From the NCBI RefSeq assembly GCF_001894745.1, contig NZ_BBYF01000013.1, forward strand, positions 1-64,000: a DNA stretch of 64,000 nt, in the 5' to 3' direction. Of the stretch, positions 1-8,900 are shown one piece after another. The position numbers and the translations under genes were made by a program. The number at the start of each line of letters is the position of its first letter. Position 1 is the stretch's first letter. This stretch comes from Paenibacillus sp. NAIST15-1. Lineage in GTDB: Bacteria > Bacillota > Bacilli > Paenibacillales > Paenibacillaceae. The notes beneath the pieces were generated by a model. That model saw only the letters and a list, made by a program, of their open reading frames with translations, searched no databases and was not told the origin of the DNA.

Positions 1-15
1 AAAAGAAAGAATTAG

Positions 16-519
16 TTTCTATGTGTCCAAATTTATGGGGTTAATCCGGATTATTCAATAATAAATAGTGCACTTGTTAGACCAGCTCCATTTGTAAATA
101 AAATGATTCAACCTGCCATCCGGTTAACTTATGGGCTAATAAAAAATCGAACTTTCTCGAAGCTTCAAGCCAAACAGTTATACATTGGTGAGGAAATGTT
201 TGAAACCTATTATAAAGAAACCAGTAACATGGATATGAACCTTCTTATTCAGATTTTAGAAGAAAACATGTCTTTTCGTATACCAACAGATTTCAGCAAG
301 TCTACATCAAAGATTTTAATTACGGTTGGGGAAAAAGAGAAGAAAATGATGAGGAAATCCTTATTAGACATCGTAGATAACACAATCCATTGTAAAGGCG
401 TTATCATACCTAATGTTGGTCATGGAGTATCTCTTGCCCAACCTGAGTTATTTAACAAGCTTGTTGAAGCCTGGATTCATGACCGAGAATTACCGTATGG
501 ACTTACCCTCGTAAGGTAA
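16..519 (+). pseudogene. alpha/beta hydrolase, C-terminal fragment
   Basis: This is the C-terminal part of an alpha/beta-fold hydrolase. The frame is open from base 16, just after an in-frame TAG at 13-15; the first ATG is at 103. The visible part holds a late beta strand with the acid region (ILITVGEKEKK) and the closing catalytic-His region (IIPNVGHGVSLAQPELF), normal for the last third of the family. The nucleophile elbow (GxSxG) is absent and would lie before the window or before the stop. The in-frame stop suggests a broken gene, or that the upstream part is in another frame outside the window. Substrate unknown. Family call is fairly sure, integrity is not. Confidence 0.6.
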
Positions 520-650
520 TGGATTGACATCCGGAGAAAGGTTTGCTTACTCAAAGAAAGGTTGGCGCTAAAATTGCGGATATGGTTTTTATCAGGCTTT
601 TATTACAGTAACGAGTTAATCTTTACGAGTGTATATAAGGAGAGACAAAA

Positions 651-980
651 TTGATAATTTGTTTTTACGATAATTCCGAGATTAAGGACGAACCAATTAT
701 TAATATTGATCGTGTATATTGTTTGGATTTTGAGAAATTCACTAACGATTCATGGGATAGATTGGCTGAAATTTATTCTTTGCTCCCATCTCAAATAATT
801 ATGAATCATATTGGTCAGCCATGTTGGTTTGGTGAAGAAGGTAAAACTGACTTCTTTCTATGGGCATCAGTAGAACCATCAGGGCTGCAGATTGCAGGGA
901 CTCTGAGATCAGGTGATTGGAACGAATGGGAAGGTAAATTTAATAAGTACATAGCTGTGTTTCCCTTTTTTGAATGTTAG
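651..980 (+). CDS. hypothetical protein, 109 aa
   Basis: I do not recognise this protein. It starts with TTG at 651 behind a good ribosome site (AAGGAGAGA at about 637-645). It is acidic, soluble and rich in aromatic residues (motifs PCWFGEEGKTDFFLW and GDWNEWEGKF), with no signal peptide or membrane segment. The compact size and aromatic content resemble the small orphan immunity or SMI1-type proteins common in Paenibacillus accessory regions, but no family motif is clear enough to name one. It stands alone between a broken hydrolase and the phosphodiester glycosidase gene. Confidence 0.55.
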   Translation: MIICFYDNSEIKDEPIINIDRVYCLDFEKFTNDSWDRLAEIYSLLPSQIIMNHIGQPCWFGEEGKTDFFLWASVEPSGLQIAGTLRSGDWNEWEGKFNKYIAVFPFFEC

Positions 981-1026
981 CGATTACAGGAATCGATAGG
1001 AACTCGAAGAGAGTCATGGCCTCATC

Positions 1027-1171
1027 TAACACCATAGAGAAGACTATTTTTCCTTGAATGTCAGATGTATAATCATGGAAGGCGCCAACCACTTATAACA
1101 CCATCTACGCAGCGAAATTTTCCAAGAACGTCATATCTATTATCAAGTAACGAATAAGGGGACGAGCGGAT
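1027..1171 (+). repeat. tandem 69-bp promoter-like repeat upstream of glycosidase gene
   Basis: Two imperfect copies of about 69 bp lie head to tail, beginning with TAACACCAT at about 1027 and 1096. Each ends in a promoter-like -10: TATAAT at 1068-1073 in GATGTATAATCATGGA, and TATTAT at 1138-1143. The first core matches the dispersed element seen at 39830 and 46531. The leader then runs into the ribosome site AAGGGGACGA before the ATG at 1172. Probably the promoter region of the 1172 gene; the -35 boxes are weak. Confidence 0.5.
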
Positions 1172-1966
1172 ATGAAAGGAATTACGAATGAAAGATTCGC
1201 TGTTATAAGACGTTCCTTTCCATTTTATTTATGTGCTTTATATCTAATTTTAGAGGTCGTTACGATATGGCACTTAAGTAAAGGCGATCATCCAAAAGAA
1301 GTGAACTACTTTCAAATAACTGCTGATAACGGTGTTGTTCTTCATGTGCTGAAGACGGAGCCGAGTCGTATTTCGCTTCATAGCATAAACGACAACGTCG
1401 TGAAATCGGGAACCAATGGGATAAATGGTGGATTCTTTTGGGGAAATCAGTTGTTAAGCATCGCGGCTATGGATGGTATGCCCGTAAGCGGAAGTCCGAA
1501 AGAATACGGATCAGGCTGGTTTAATGTCAAATATGCTCGGGGAACCATCGTTTATGATCGGGTCACAAAAATAGTCGACGTGCAACGAGCTACAAGCGTC
1601 GATGATCTACATATCTCAGATGCTGCGAACTTCTGGGCTCAGGGTGGAATCAGTATGAATATAAAGGACGATAGCAACTGGTATAGAATTGCGGTTGAAG
1701 AAGAAGGGTTGCCGTTTCCCGATGACGAGCGCCTTCGCAGTGGTATGGTCTATGATAATTATGGGGAATTATACCTGGTTGTTACTTCTACCAAATGTAC
1801 GGCAGAAAAATTTCGTACTGCGATTAAGGGAAGTATTGCCAATGGGGAGTTGAATGAGGCCATATTTCTAGACGGGGACGGGTCTTCACAACTACTCGCT
1901 GGTAACATCGAACTGAAGGGTGACGGCCGACCGGTGGTGCAGATGATCGCGGTAAATGGAGAATAA
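1172..1966 (+). CDS. phosphodiester glycosidase (NAGPA domain) family protein
   Basis: A 264-residue protein with one N-terminal membrane anchor or uncleaved signal (about residues 15-36) and a NAGPA-type domain (PF09992, phosphodiester glycosidase). The diagnostic motifs are NGINGGFFWG (about 84-93) and FLDGDGSSQLL (about 232-242), the glycine-rich turn and the Asp-Gly-Asp-Gly-Ser-Ser active region. The family includes the enzyme that uncovers mannose-6-phosphate in animals. Bacterial members are secreted, act on cell-surface or exopolysaccharide glycosyl phosphodiesters, and have little tested substrate data. The ATG at 1172 follows AAGGGG at 1156 with about 10 nt spacing. It lies alone behind the tandem promoter-like repeat. 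Confidence 0.85.
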   Translation: MKGITNERFAVIRRSFPFYLCALYLILEVVTIWHLSKGDHPKEVNYFQITADNGVVLHVLKTEPSRISLHSINDNVVKSGTNGINGGFFWGNQLLSIAAMDGMPVSGSPKEYGSGWFNVKYARGTIVYDRVTKIVDVQRATSVDDLHISDAANFWAQGGISMNIKDDSNWYRIAVEEEGLPFPDDERLRSGMVYDNYGELYLVVTSTKCTAEKFRTAIKGSIANGELNEAIFLDGDGSSQLLAGNIELKGDGRPVVQMIAVNGE

Positions 1967-2274
1967 CAAGAATAACACGATCAAGGCTATCGCCCTTTGA
2001 TTGTAAGCTGTATAATCGTGGAAGGAATGATGACTTAGCCTAAGATAAGAGCATAGGCTGGGTCATTTCGTGTATATAAAAACATTAGACGAAAATTATC
2101 TGAAGCATGAAGGGAGATAAAGTGAAAATGAAATTGGATATTATATATGTACCATCGGTTTGGGGACTGAATTAAAACATAAACATTTCAGGAGATTCAA
2201 GTGGTTGGCATTTTGAGTCATTTTTGAATCGTTCTTGTATTCAGAATCTTAAAAGATGAAGGGATGACAATCCT
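1967..2274 (+). other. gap with hairpin repeat and gene remnant
   Basis: The gap holds a TATAAT-containing core (GCTGTATAATCGTGG, about 2008-2022) followed by a hairpin (arms 2032-2042 and 2054-2064, core AGCCTA/TAGGCT) of the same family as at 4611, 39870 and 46563. A 15-codon ORF at 2128-2175, with a ribosome site, starts MKLDIIYVPSVWG and stops at once. Downstream bases to about 2250 translate to plausible protein in another frame, so this is probably a gene remnant. I could not name it. Confidence 0.45.
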
Positions 2275-2742
2275 ATGGATTTTCTATGGTACGAGCTAGA
2301 TGACATTTTACATGACAAGATTACGTTTGTTGTTATGATAGCAAAATATAAAAATGAACTAATTATAATTAGAAACAGGAATCGAGAAGTTTGGGAGCTT
2401 CCAGGAGGAAGAAGAGAAGAAGGAGAATTTATTATAGAAACAGCAAGCAGAGAATTGTATGAGGAAACAGGCTCCATAAAATTTGAATTATCACCATTAG
2501 GCATATATGCGTTTCATGATAGTTATGGGATGGCATTTTATGCAGAGGTAGAGGAAATAGATGAATTACCGGAATCAGAGATCGCTGAAATACGATTGAT
2601 AAAATCATTACCCGAAGGACTGAACTATGGAGAAGTGTATTATAAGATGTATGAGAGACTAGATCTAGTAAGGAGAACAAATAAAGGATTGAAAACGTAT
2701 AAAATCAATTACATGGATCGACCTGCTAAATATGAATTTTGA
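2275..2742 (+). CDS. Nudix hydrolase
   Basis: A 155-residue Nudix-fold hydrolase that should cleave a nucleoside diphosphate linked to another group. The full Nudix box is present at about residues 44-66 (GGRREEGE, then RELYEETG), matching GX5EX7REUXEEXGU, so the metal-binding Glu residues are intact. The lead-in VWELPGG is typical. It resembles the small MutT/YtkD-like group; substrate cannot be read from sequence. The 3' end overlaps the next small ORF by 11 bases, which suggests translational coupling. A second, dead Nudix fragment lies at about 21.6 kb. Confidence 0.9.
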   Translation: MDFLWYELDDILHDKITFVVMIAKYKNELIIIRNRNREVWELPGGRREEGEFIIETASRELYEETGSIKFELSPLGIYAFHDSYGMAFYAEVEEIDELPESEIAEIRLIKSLPEGLNYGEVYYKMYERLDLVRRTNKGLKTYKINYMDRPAKYEF

Positions 2743-2908
2743 AAACAATTCAGAAAATATAATAATTCTTAAACACTTAGCTTCGTATTTCGAAGATCCA
2801 TTTGGTGATATGTTGAATTTATTTGAGGGATTAGAAAAGCAAAAAATGCTTGTACATATTCATGGTGTTGTATATAGAAAGATTCTTCAGAATGAAGAAT
2901 CATGTTGA
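2732..2908 (+). CDS. small hypothetical protein, 58 aa
   Basis: A short ORF starting at ATG 2732, inside the end of the Nudix gene, and ending at TGA 2906-2908. The translation (MNFENNSENIIILKH, then YFEDPFGDMLNLFEGLEKQ) is acidic and helical with realistic composition. The 4-to-11-base style of overlap supports coupling to the Nudix gene. No family recognised. It could also be the truncated start of a longer gene. Confidence 0.4.
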   Translation: MNFENNSENIIILKHLASYFEDPFGDMLNLFEGLEKQKMLVHIHGVVYRKILQNEESC

Positions 2909-2938
2909 ATAATCAATCATTTGAAGGATGAATGCAGC

Positions 2939-3370
2939 ATGGACACTTTAGGTATTTGGTCGTCAGGGAAATTTTTTTATGATTGTTTTGAGGACAGTGT
3001 AGTTGTTTTTACAGGGACGGATATTGGTTATATCGTGTTTTTCAACCTTATATGTGAGGATATTATCGTGTTTAAGCATCGAAAAGATGCTGATGGTGAG
3101 TATATAAGTACACGATTTGAATGTTCCTTCATGGACGGAGTACTTACGAAAATCGAAAGAGTGAAGCAAGAAGAGAAGTTTACATATAAGCAATATAAAG
3201 AAGAGATTTATACTGGGGAAGTTGTAGAAGTTATCGAATTTGATAAGCCAGTCATTATGGATGATTCTAGATTCGGTCTTGAAACCCGAGATTTAGAATC
3301 GTATCGTATATTACTAACAATTCAGCAAAGACTTCAGTTAATACCAGAAGAATATAGAGCTCTTTTATAG
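2939..3370 (+). CDS. hypothetical protein, 143 aa
   Basis: I do not recognise this protein. The ATG at 2939 has AAGGA at about 2924-2928 with 10-nt spacing, so it is preferred to the in-frame TTG at 2921. The product is a small, mixed alpha/beta soluble protein, acidic at its C-terminus, with a repeating Phe/Ile/Val strand pattern in the first half (SVVVFTGTDIGYIVFF) and a helical end (LLTIQQRLQLIPEEYRALL). No signal peptide. It follows the Nudix and 58-codon genes closely on the same strand, so the three may be co-transcribed. Confidence 0.55.
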   Translation: MDTLGIWSSGKFFYDCFEDSVVVFTGTDIGYIVFFNLICEDIIVFKHRKDADGEYISTRFECSFMDGVLTKIERVKQEEKFTYKQYKEEIYTGEVVEVIEFDKPVIMDDSRFGLETRDLESYRILLTIQQRLQLIPEEYRALL

Positions 3371-3408
3371 TAAAGTAAATGTAATCTAGGAACAGTGAGG
3401 ACATAAAG

Positions 3409-4575
3409 ATGACGAAGAAGCTATATTATGAATCCGCCTATATCCGGGAGTGGAAGACACAAATCACTCGCAGATTGGAGCGGGAGGATGGAACCTATCT
3501 GGTATTGAATGAGACAGCCTTTTATCCACACGGTGGGGGACAGCCCTGCGATCTGGGGTGGATCAATAAAATTCCAGTTCTTGATGTCGTTCTCGAGGAA
3601 GGGGAAATTCTGCACAAAGTCGAGCATTCTCCTGAGGTGGAAGAGGTCGACTGCCGCTTGCATTGGGATAGAAGGTTCGACCATATGCAGCAACATAGCG
3701 GTCAGCATCTGCTGTCAGCTATGTGTCTGGAAGCATGCCAGGCGGAGACGCTCAGCTTCCACCTAGGTGAGGATTATGCCACGATTGATGTTGCCCGACC
3801 TGATTTGCCGAAGGATCAGCTTATGATGTTGGAACTGGAGGTTAATGATCAGATTTACCTGAATCGCAAGGTCACGAATTATGTTGTGACTCAAGCGCAA
3901 GCTGCGGAGCTGCCGCTTGTGAAGCAGCCCAAGGTAACTGACGATATTCGGATCGTTGAAATCGAAGGTATCGAGTATAACGCTTGTGGCGGCACACACG
4001 TCTCAGCAACAGGTGAGATTGGAATGATCAAGCTGTTGAGAGCTGAGAAGCAGAAGGGGCATATGCGTATCTATTTTAAGTGTGGATACCGTGCGTTGAA
4101 CGAATTTAATGCCGGTGTGGAGATTCTCGGTAGTCTAGCGGCCCGATTCAATACGGGAAAGGAAGAGATCTTGGATCGGATTGAAAAATGGGATCAGGAG
4201 CAGAAGCAGCTGCAAGCTGAATTGAATGCGGTGAAGGCTGAGAATGATGCTTATCTGGCTGAGAAGCTGTTGGCAGACCGTCAGGGGAGCTTAGTTAAGC
4301 ATGTATTCACGGATAAGATGCTGAAGGACATGCAGAACTTGGCTGCTAAGCTCACCGAACAAGGTGACGTTATCGTGCTTTTCATGTCCAACTCTGATCA
4401 TAAGGTACTGCTCGCCCGAGGAGGAGAGGATGGTCTTGCCTGCGGTGCCTTCTTCAAACAGCATTTGGCCGATTATCGGGGCAAAGGCGGAGGCAGCGAC
4501 AAGATGGCACAGGCCGGATTTGCTACTCGAGAGGATGCAGAGGCATTTTATCAATTTGCAGCAGAGTCATTATAA
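3409..4575 (+). CDS. alaX: alanyl-tRNA editing protein (AlaX-L type)
   Basis: A 388-residue free-standing trans-editing protein that hydrolyses mischarged tRNA-Ala (Ser- or Gly-tRNA-Ala), so it protects translation fidelity in the cytosol. It begins with an AlaRS-like beta-barrel segment (FYPHGGGQPCD at about 38-48), then the editing core with zinc ligands HSGQH (about 96-100) and CGGTH (about 195-199). It continues through a coiled-coil linker (about 250-290) to a DHHA1-type C-terminal domain ending GKGGGSDKMAQAGFA. Both metal motifs are intact. This domain order is the long AlaX-L form. ATG 3409 has a nearby AGTGAGGA ribosome site. It appears monocistronic. Confidence 0.92.
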   Translation: MTKKLYYESAYIREWKTQITRRLEREDGTYLVLNETAFYPHGGGQPCDLGWINKIPVLDVVLEEGEILHKVEHSPEVEEVDCRLHWDRRFDHMQQHSGQHLLSAMCLEACQAETLSFHLGEDYATIDVARPDLPKDQLMMLELEVNDQIYLNRKVTNYVVTQAQAAELPLVKQPKVTDDIRIVEIEGIEYNACGGTHVSATGEIGMIKLLRAEKQKGHMRIYFKCGYRALNEFNAGVEILGSLAARFNTGKEEILDRIEKWDQEQKQLQAELNAVKAENDAYLAEKLLADRQGSLVKHVFTDKMLKDMQNLAAKLTEQGDVIVLFMSNSDHKVLLARGGEDGLACGAFFKQHLADYRGKGGGSDKMAQAGFATREDAEAFYQFAAESL

Positions 4576-4610
4576 GGGAAATAGATTTGTTTAAAACAGA
4601 CAACACGCGG

Positions 4611-4726
4611 CCCAGCCTAAGATACCAGCTATCTAAAGCTGGGTTGCGACGTATTTACACCTGTCATCGAGGGCATTGACTAGCAAATACATAAAATGTT
4701 CAGGCCAATGAAAAGGGACGATCAAA
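4611..4726 (+). repeat. dispersed hairpin/leader repeat, copy at 4.6 kb
   Basis: A hairpin with arms CCCAGC (4611-4616) and GCTGGG (4638-4643) encloses CCTAAGATACCAGCTATCTA. It is closely similar to the hairpins at 39870 (GCCTAAGAGGTAAGCTATCTA) and 46563. The leader ends in AAAAGGGACGATCAAA just before the TTG start of the lipoprotein gene, matching the GGGGACGA ribosome site of the other copies. No clear -35/-10 pair is kept in this copy. Confidence 0.55.
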
Positions 4727-5293
4727 TTGAAAATAGTAAAATTAGAGATATTGTTGTTATCTATGCTTTTTCTGCTGGTTGGCTGTACGACAAATGTCGA
4801 GCAAGAATTAACGAAAGAAGAAGCGATTCGATTGGCCATAGAAGGCGAAAACCAGTTATCGACGATTGTTGTATTTGGCCAGATGGATCGTAACAAAGCG
4901 TTAGATCCCGGGTGTGATAGCTTTCAATCAGAAGATCACTACTTTACTTATATTTGTGATGCAACAACTGAAGTGGACATTAGAAACAAGCTTGATCCAT
5001 TTTACACTCCGAAGTACATTGAAGAAATCATGGGAGATTTCCGTATACAACATGATACAAACGGAGTTCTGGCGGAATTATTCGACGGAGGTTACTCCCA
5101 ACAATCAAAGGATTCTATACGCAATGTTACCATCGAACAGAATGGGAACAGAACAAAGGCAATTCTTGATATGTATGTAGGCTTAGACGGAGAAAGAGAC
5201 GTTAAAACTTCAAAAGTAGAATATGAATATATACAAAACGCAGGCTGGAGGATTGCATCGAACGGTTTATTATTCTCAGAAATGAAGCAATAA
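4727..5293 (+). CDS. IseA-like lipoprotein (DL-endopeptidase inhibitor family)
   Basis: A 188-residue lipoprotein starting with TTG at 4727. It has a signal peptide with lipobox LLVGC (Cys about residue 20), so it is membrane-anchored outside the cell. The body resembles the IseA/YoeB family, which blocks the active site of NlpC/P60 DL-endopeptidases during cell-wall stress: an N-terminal helix with EAIRLAIEG, then FYTPKYIEEIM, a short NGVLAELFDGG segment, and a C-terminal strand pair ending YIQNAGWRIAS. The order of these elements fits the family, but identity is modest, so the inhibitor role is inference. The gene sits directly behind a copy of the dispersed hairpin leader. Confidence 0.6.
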   Translation: MKIVKLEILLLSMLFLLVGCTTNVEQELTKEEAIRLAIEGENQLSTIVVFGQMDRNKALDPGCDSFQSEDHYFTYICDATTEVDIRNKLDPFYTPKYIEEIMGDFRIQHDTNGVLAELFDGGYSQQSKDSIRNVTIEQNGNRTKAILDMYVGLDGERDVKTSKVEYEYIQNAGWRIASNGLLFSEMKQ

Positions 5294-5579
5294 TAGGGCA
5301 GAAAACACCCATCATGTTTTTGATCATACAATCGAAAGCTCTAGTTAAGAGGATGGTTAATGTCTTAAAACCATTGTCCCCCAAGAGCTCTTCATTACGA
5401 ACATGAGGTTTGCAAGTGGATGGCAGATCGATCGCCTAACACAATATTCGCATGCGGGCAATGCGGCCCTTGATCTCTAGCAGATGTTTCGTAGAAGCCT
5501 TCATCAAGAGATACGTACATTACCCTGTGCCGGTGATTTGAAGATTAAATATCGTTAAGCTTGAACATAAATGTCGGCG

Positions 5580-5611
5580 GCTCGTGCCTTTAAGGTACGG
5601 GCTTTCTTTGT
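5580..5611 (+). terminator. rho-independent terminator
   Basis: Stem GCTCGTGCC / GGTACGGGC with loop TTTAA, followed by TTTCTTTGTGTT. It lies about 290 bp after the IseA-like gene and would isolate the NRPS gene from upstream transcription. Confidence 0.6.
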
Positions 5612-5793
5612 GTTACTTTCGTTTTTCTGGAGTGAAGCTGTTCATAACTCATATTTTGGATTGGTGGATGCACATTTTGGGTATAGATCATAAACTTTAC
5701 AATTATGTCAAAAAAACAACAATTCGTATTGTGTTACAAAAAATTAACGGATTTCGACATGATTCTTAATAATTCCTTTATATAATTACAAAA

Positions 5794-5831
5794 GGTACCA
5801 TTTGTCGCCACGATTAGGGCGACAAGGTGCC
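5794..5831 (+). promoter_or_regulatory. leader hairpin before NRPS
   Basis: Long inverted repeat with left arm GGTACCATTTGTCGCC (5794-5809), a 7-base loop (ACGATTA), and right arm GGGCGACAAGGTGCC (5817-5831). There is no T-run after it, so it is not a classical terminator. It lies 8 bp after a TATAAT and 130 bp before the NRPS start. It could be a 5' UTR structure or a protein-binding palindrome. Confidence 0.55.
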
Positions 5832-5964
5832 AGCAAATTGAAGGGAAGGAAGTGGTGACGTCCGTCTTGAATAGAGCGTCATTGATTATGAATTCAATAA
5901 CTGTACTGTACGGATGTGAGGAAACAGAGTATGGGAACATGTAAAAAATCATATTCGGAAAGGG

Positions 5965-8900
5965 ATGGTTTACTTGTCAAGTAAAACGTTTATCAAAACA
6001 ATTCCGTTGTCAAAGGGACAAATCCCGCTTTTATCGCATGATTCGATGTATCCAAACAACACTTGCTACAATGAATCGTTTGCGTGGCATATTTATTCAA
6101 AGCTGGATATAGAAACTGTACAAAATGCTTTTATTGAATTCGTAAAACGTCATGAATGTTACCGAACTGTCTTTATAATGGAAGAAGAGCATGTGCAAAA
6201 AGTGTATAGCGAACCAGTTCTCGATTTCAAGTCAATCGCAGTAGGGGATTGGGGAGAGTCGGCAGTTAACCAGTACCTGTTGGCAGAGTCTCAGGAGAGT
6301 TTTGACCTGAGCAATGGGCCATTGTTTAAAGTCAGGTTGCTGTGTTTTAGCGAGGAACATTATGTGCTGTACATCATACTCCATCATATTGTTTTTGACG
6401 GCTGGTCTTTATCTCTGATATTAGATGAGTTTGGTTTATTGTATAAACGTTTATATAACGGAGATCTGCAAGAGAATACCCAACTGCAATGCGTGGAGTT
6501 CTCGTATTCGGATTTTGTCAGTTGGCAGGAAAGCCTGTTACAGAGCGAAGCCGGGCAAACATCAGCGCAGTTCTGGAAACATAAACTATCAGGCGAACTT
6601 CCTGTGCTGGAACTGCCAGTTGATAAGAAGCGTCCGCCTGTTCCTGCTTTTGCCGGGGGATTGGCGCCTTTTGCCTTGCAGGCGAAAACGAGCGAGAAGC
6701 TGTCTGCATTTTGCAATAAAGAAGACAAGTCTTTGAATCGCGTGTTATTAGCTCTCTACTCTGCTTTTTTACATCGGTTATCGGGGCAAAACGAAATTAT
6801 CGTTGGAACGCCCAGATACGGTAGAAAAAATCGAGATTTCCATCATTCTTGTGGTTACTTTGTGAATTTACTTCCGATTCGGATGCGTTTTAGTGAAAAT
6901 GACTCTTTTAAACAATTGCTTCTGCAAGTACAAGAAGAATTAACGGATTGTACCAATCATCAGGATTATCCCTTCTCGCTTATGGTTAGCGAAAACAGTC
7001 TTCAGCGTGATATGAGTATTCCAGCAGTTTTCCAAGCGGGGTTTGTACTGCAAAAAGCTTGCAAACAAGATGCGGCTATTTTTCTGGGCAATGCTACAAA
7101 TGTTTTCGATTTGCACGGGTTAAAGCTCGCTCCGTTTCCTTTGGAAAAGAAGGTCTCCAAATTCGATCTGACTTTATTTGTTGAACAGGAAAGTAATGGA
7201 ACGATTGCAGCGAATTTTGAATATAATAAAGATATTTTTCATGAAGATTCAATTCAAAGATGGATTCGTCATTTTGATCATTTTATTCATACGGTGCTGG
7301 ATAATGCTGAAGAAAGAATGGCTGACATTCGTCTTTTATCTCAGGATGAGGAGCAGCAGCAACTGGTGGCATGGAACCGGACGAAGACGGCGTATCCACG
7401 GGATCAGGTGATTCAGGAGCTGTTCGAGGAGCAGGCGGCGGCACGGCCGGAAGCGGTGGCAGTCGTTGACGAAGCCCGCCAGCTGACGTATGGGGAACTG
7501 AATGCGCGGGCCAACCAACTGGCGCACTGTTTGCGAAAGAAGGGTGTGAAGCCGGAGACGCTGGTTGGAATCTGCATGGAACGCTCGGCGGATCTAATCG
7601 TCGGGATCATGGGGATCTTGAAAGCCGGGGGCGCATATGTGCCGATGGATCCGTCGTATCCGCAGCAGCGCTTGACTTACATGACTCACGATGCGGGGAT
7701 TGAGTTAATGGTAACCCTGAACGAGGCAAGCGGATGGGTGCCGGAGCCTATCACGCGCATCTGTCTGGACAGCGCTGCCGATCAGAAAATGCTGTCACAG
7801 GAGAGCGATCGGAATCCGCCGGTCATGACGACATCGCAAAATGCAGCTTACGTCATGTATACGTCAGGATCTACTGGAAACCCGAAAGGCGTCGTTGTGG
7901 AGCAGCGCAACGTGGTTCGTCTGGTGAAAGAAGCGGGCTACATCCCTTTCAGCGCCGAAGATAGAATGGCTCAAACCGGTGCGATCGGGTTCGATGCCAG
8001 CACGTTTGAAGTGTTCGGCGCGCTGCTGAACGGAGGATCGCTGTATCCTATCCCAAGGGAAACGTTGCTGGATGCGCCCGCGCTGGCGGCGTTTGTACAT
8101 CGTCATCAGTTGACGACGATGTGGTTGACATCTCCATTGTTCAACCAGCTCGTTCAAAAAGACGCTGCTATGTTCGCGGGTCTTCAGCATCTCATCATCG
8201 GCGGGGATGCGCTGTCGCCGGTTCATGTCAATCAGGTGCTGCGTTCTTCTCCTGAATTGTCGCTGTGGAACGGGTACGGTCCGACCGAGAATACGACGTT
8301 CTCAACTTGTTTCTTGATTGACCGTGCGTATGAGGAACAGATCCCTATCGGTAAACCGATCGGCAACTCGACGGCGTATGTGGTCAATCAGCACAATCAC
8401 TTAAATCCTGTCGGCGTACCGGGAGAGCTTTGTCTGGGCGGAGACGGCGTTGCGCGCGGGTATTTGAACCAGCCTGACATGACAGCGGACAAATTCGTGT
8501 CCAATCCGTTCGTTGCGGGAGAGCGCATGTACCGGACAGGGGATTGGGTGAAGCGGATGCCCGATGGAAATCTGGTTTATTTAGGGCGGATGGACAAACA
8601 GGTGAAAATCAGAGGATTCCGGATCGAAGTTGGTGAGATTGAGGCGATTCTCAACCAACATCCGACTCTGCGACAGGCGACCGTCGTCGTGCGGGAAGAC
8701 AGGCCGGGGGAAAAGCAACTGGCGGCATATCTGGTCGGAGAAGGCAGCACGCAGGAATGGCGGGCATACTTGAGCGAGCGATTGCCAAGCTATATGGTGC
8801 CAACATTTTTTGTGCAACTTGATAGTTTACCGATAACGCCGAACGGGAAAATCGATACGAGGGCGCTGCCGATTCCGACAGTGTCGTCGCAAGAGGACTA

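Larger units (their letters stand above)
5294..5964 (+). other. NRPS upstream region
   Basis: This 671-bp gap precedes the NRPS gene. It contains a terminator-like hairpin at 5580-5611, scattered decayed coding-like sequence at about 5400-5560 that I could not identify, an AT-rich stretch with TATAAT at 5781-5786 (no good -35 at 17 bp), and a strong hairpin at 5794-5831. From the hairpin to the start codon is about 130 bp of leader. No transporter, MbtH, Sfp or regulator gene is present in it. Confidence 0.6.
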
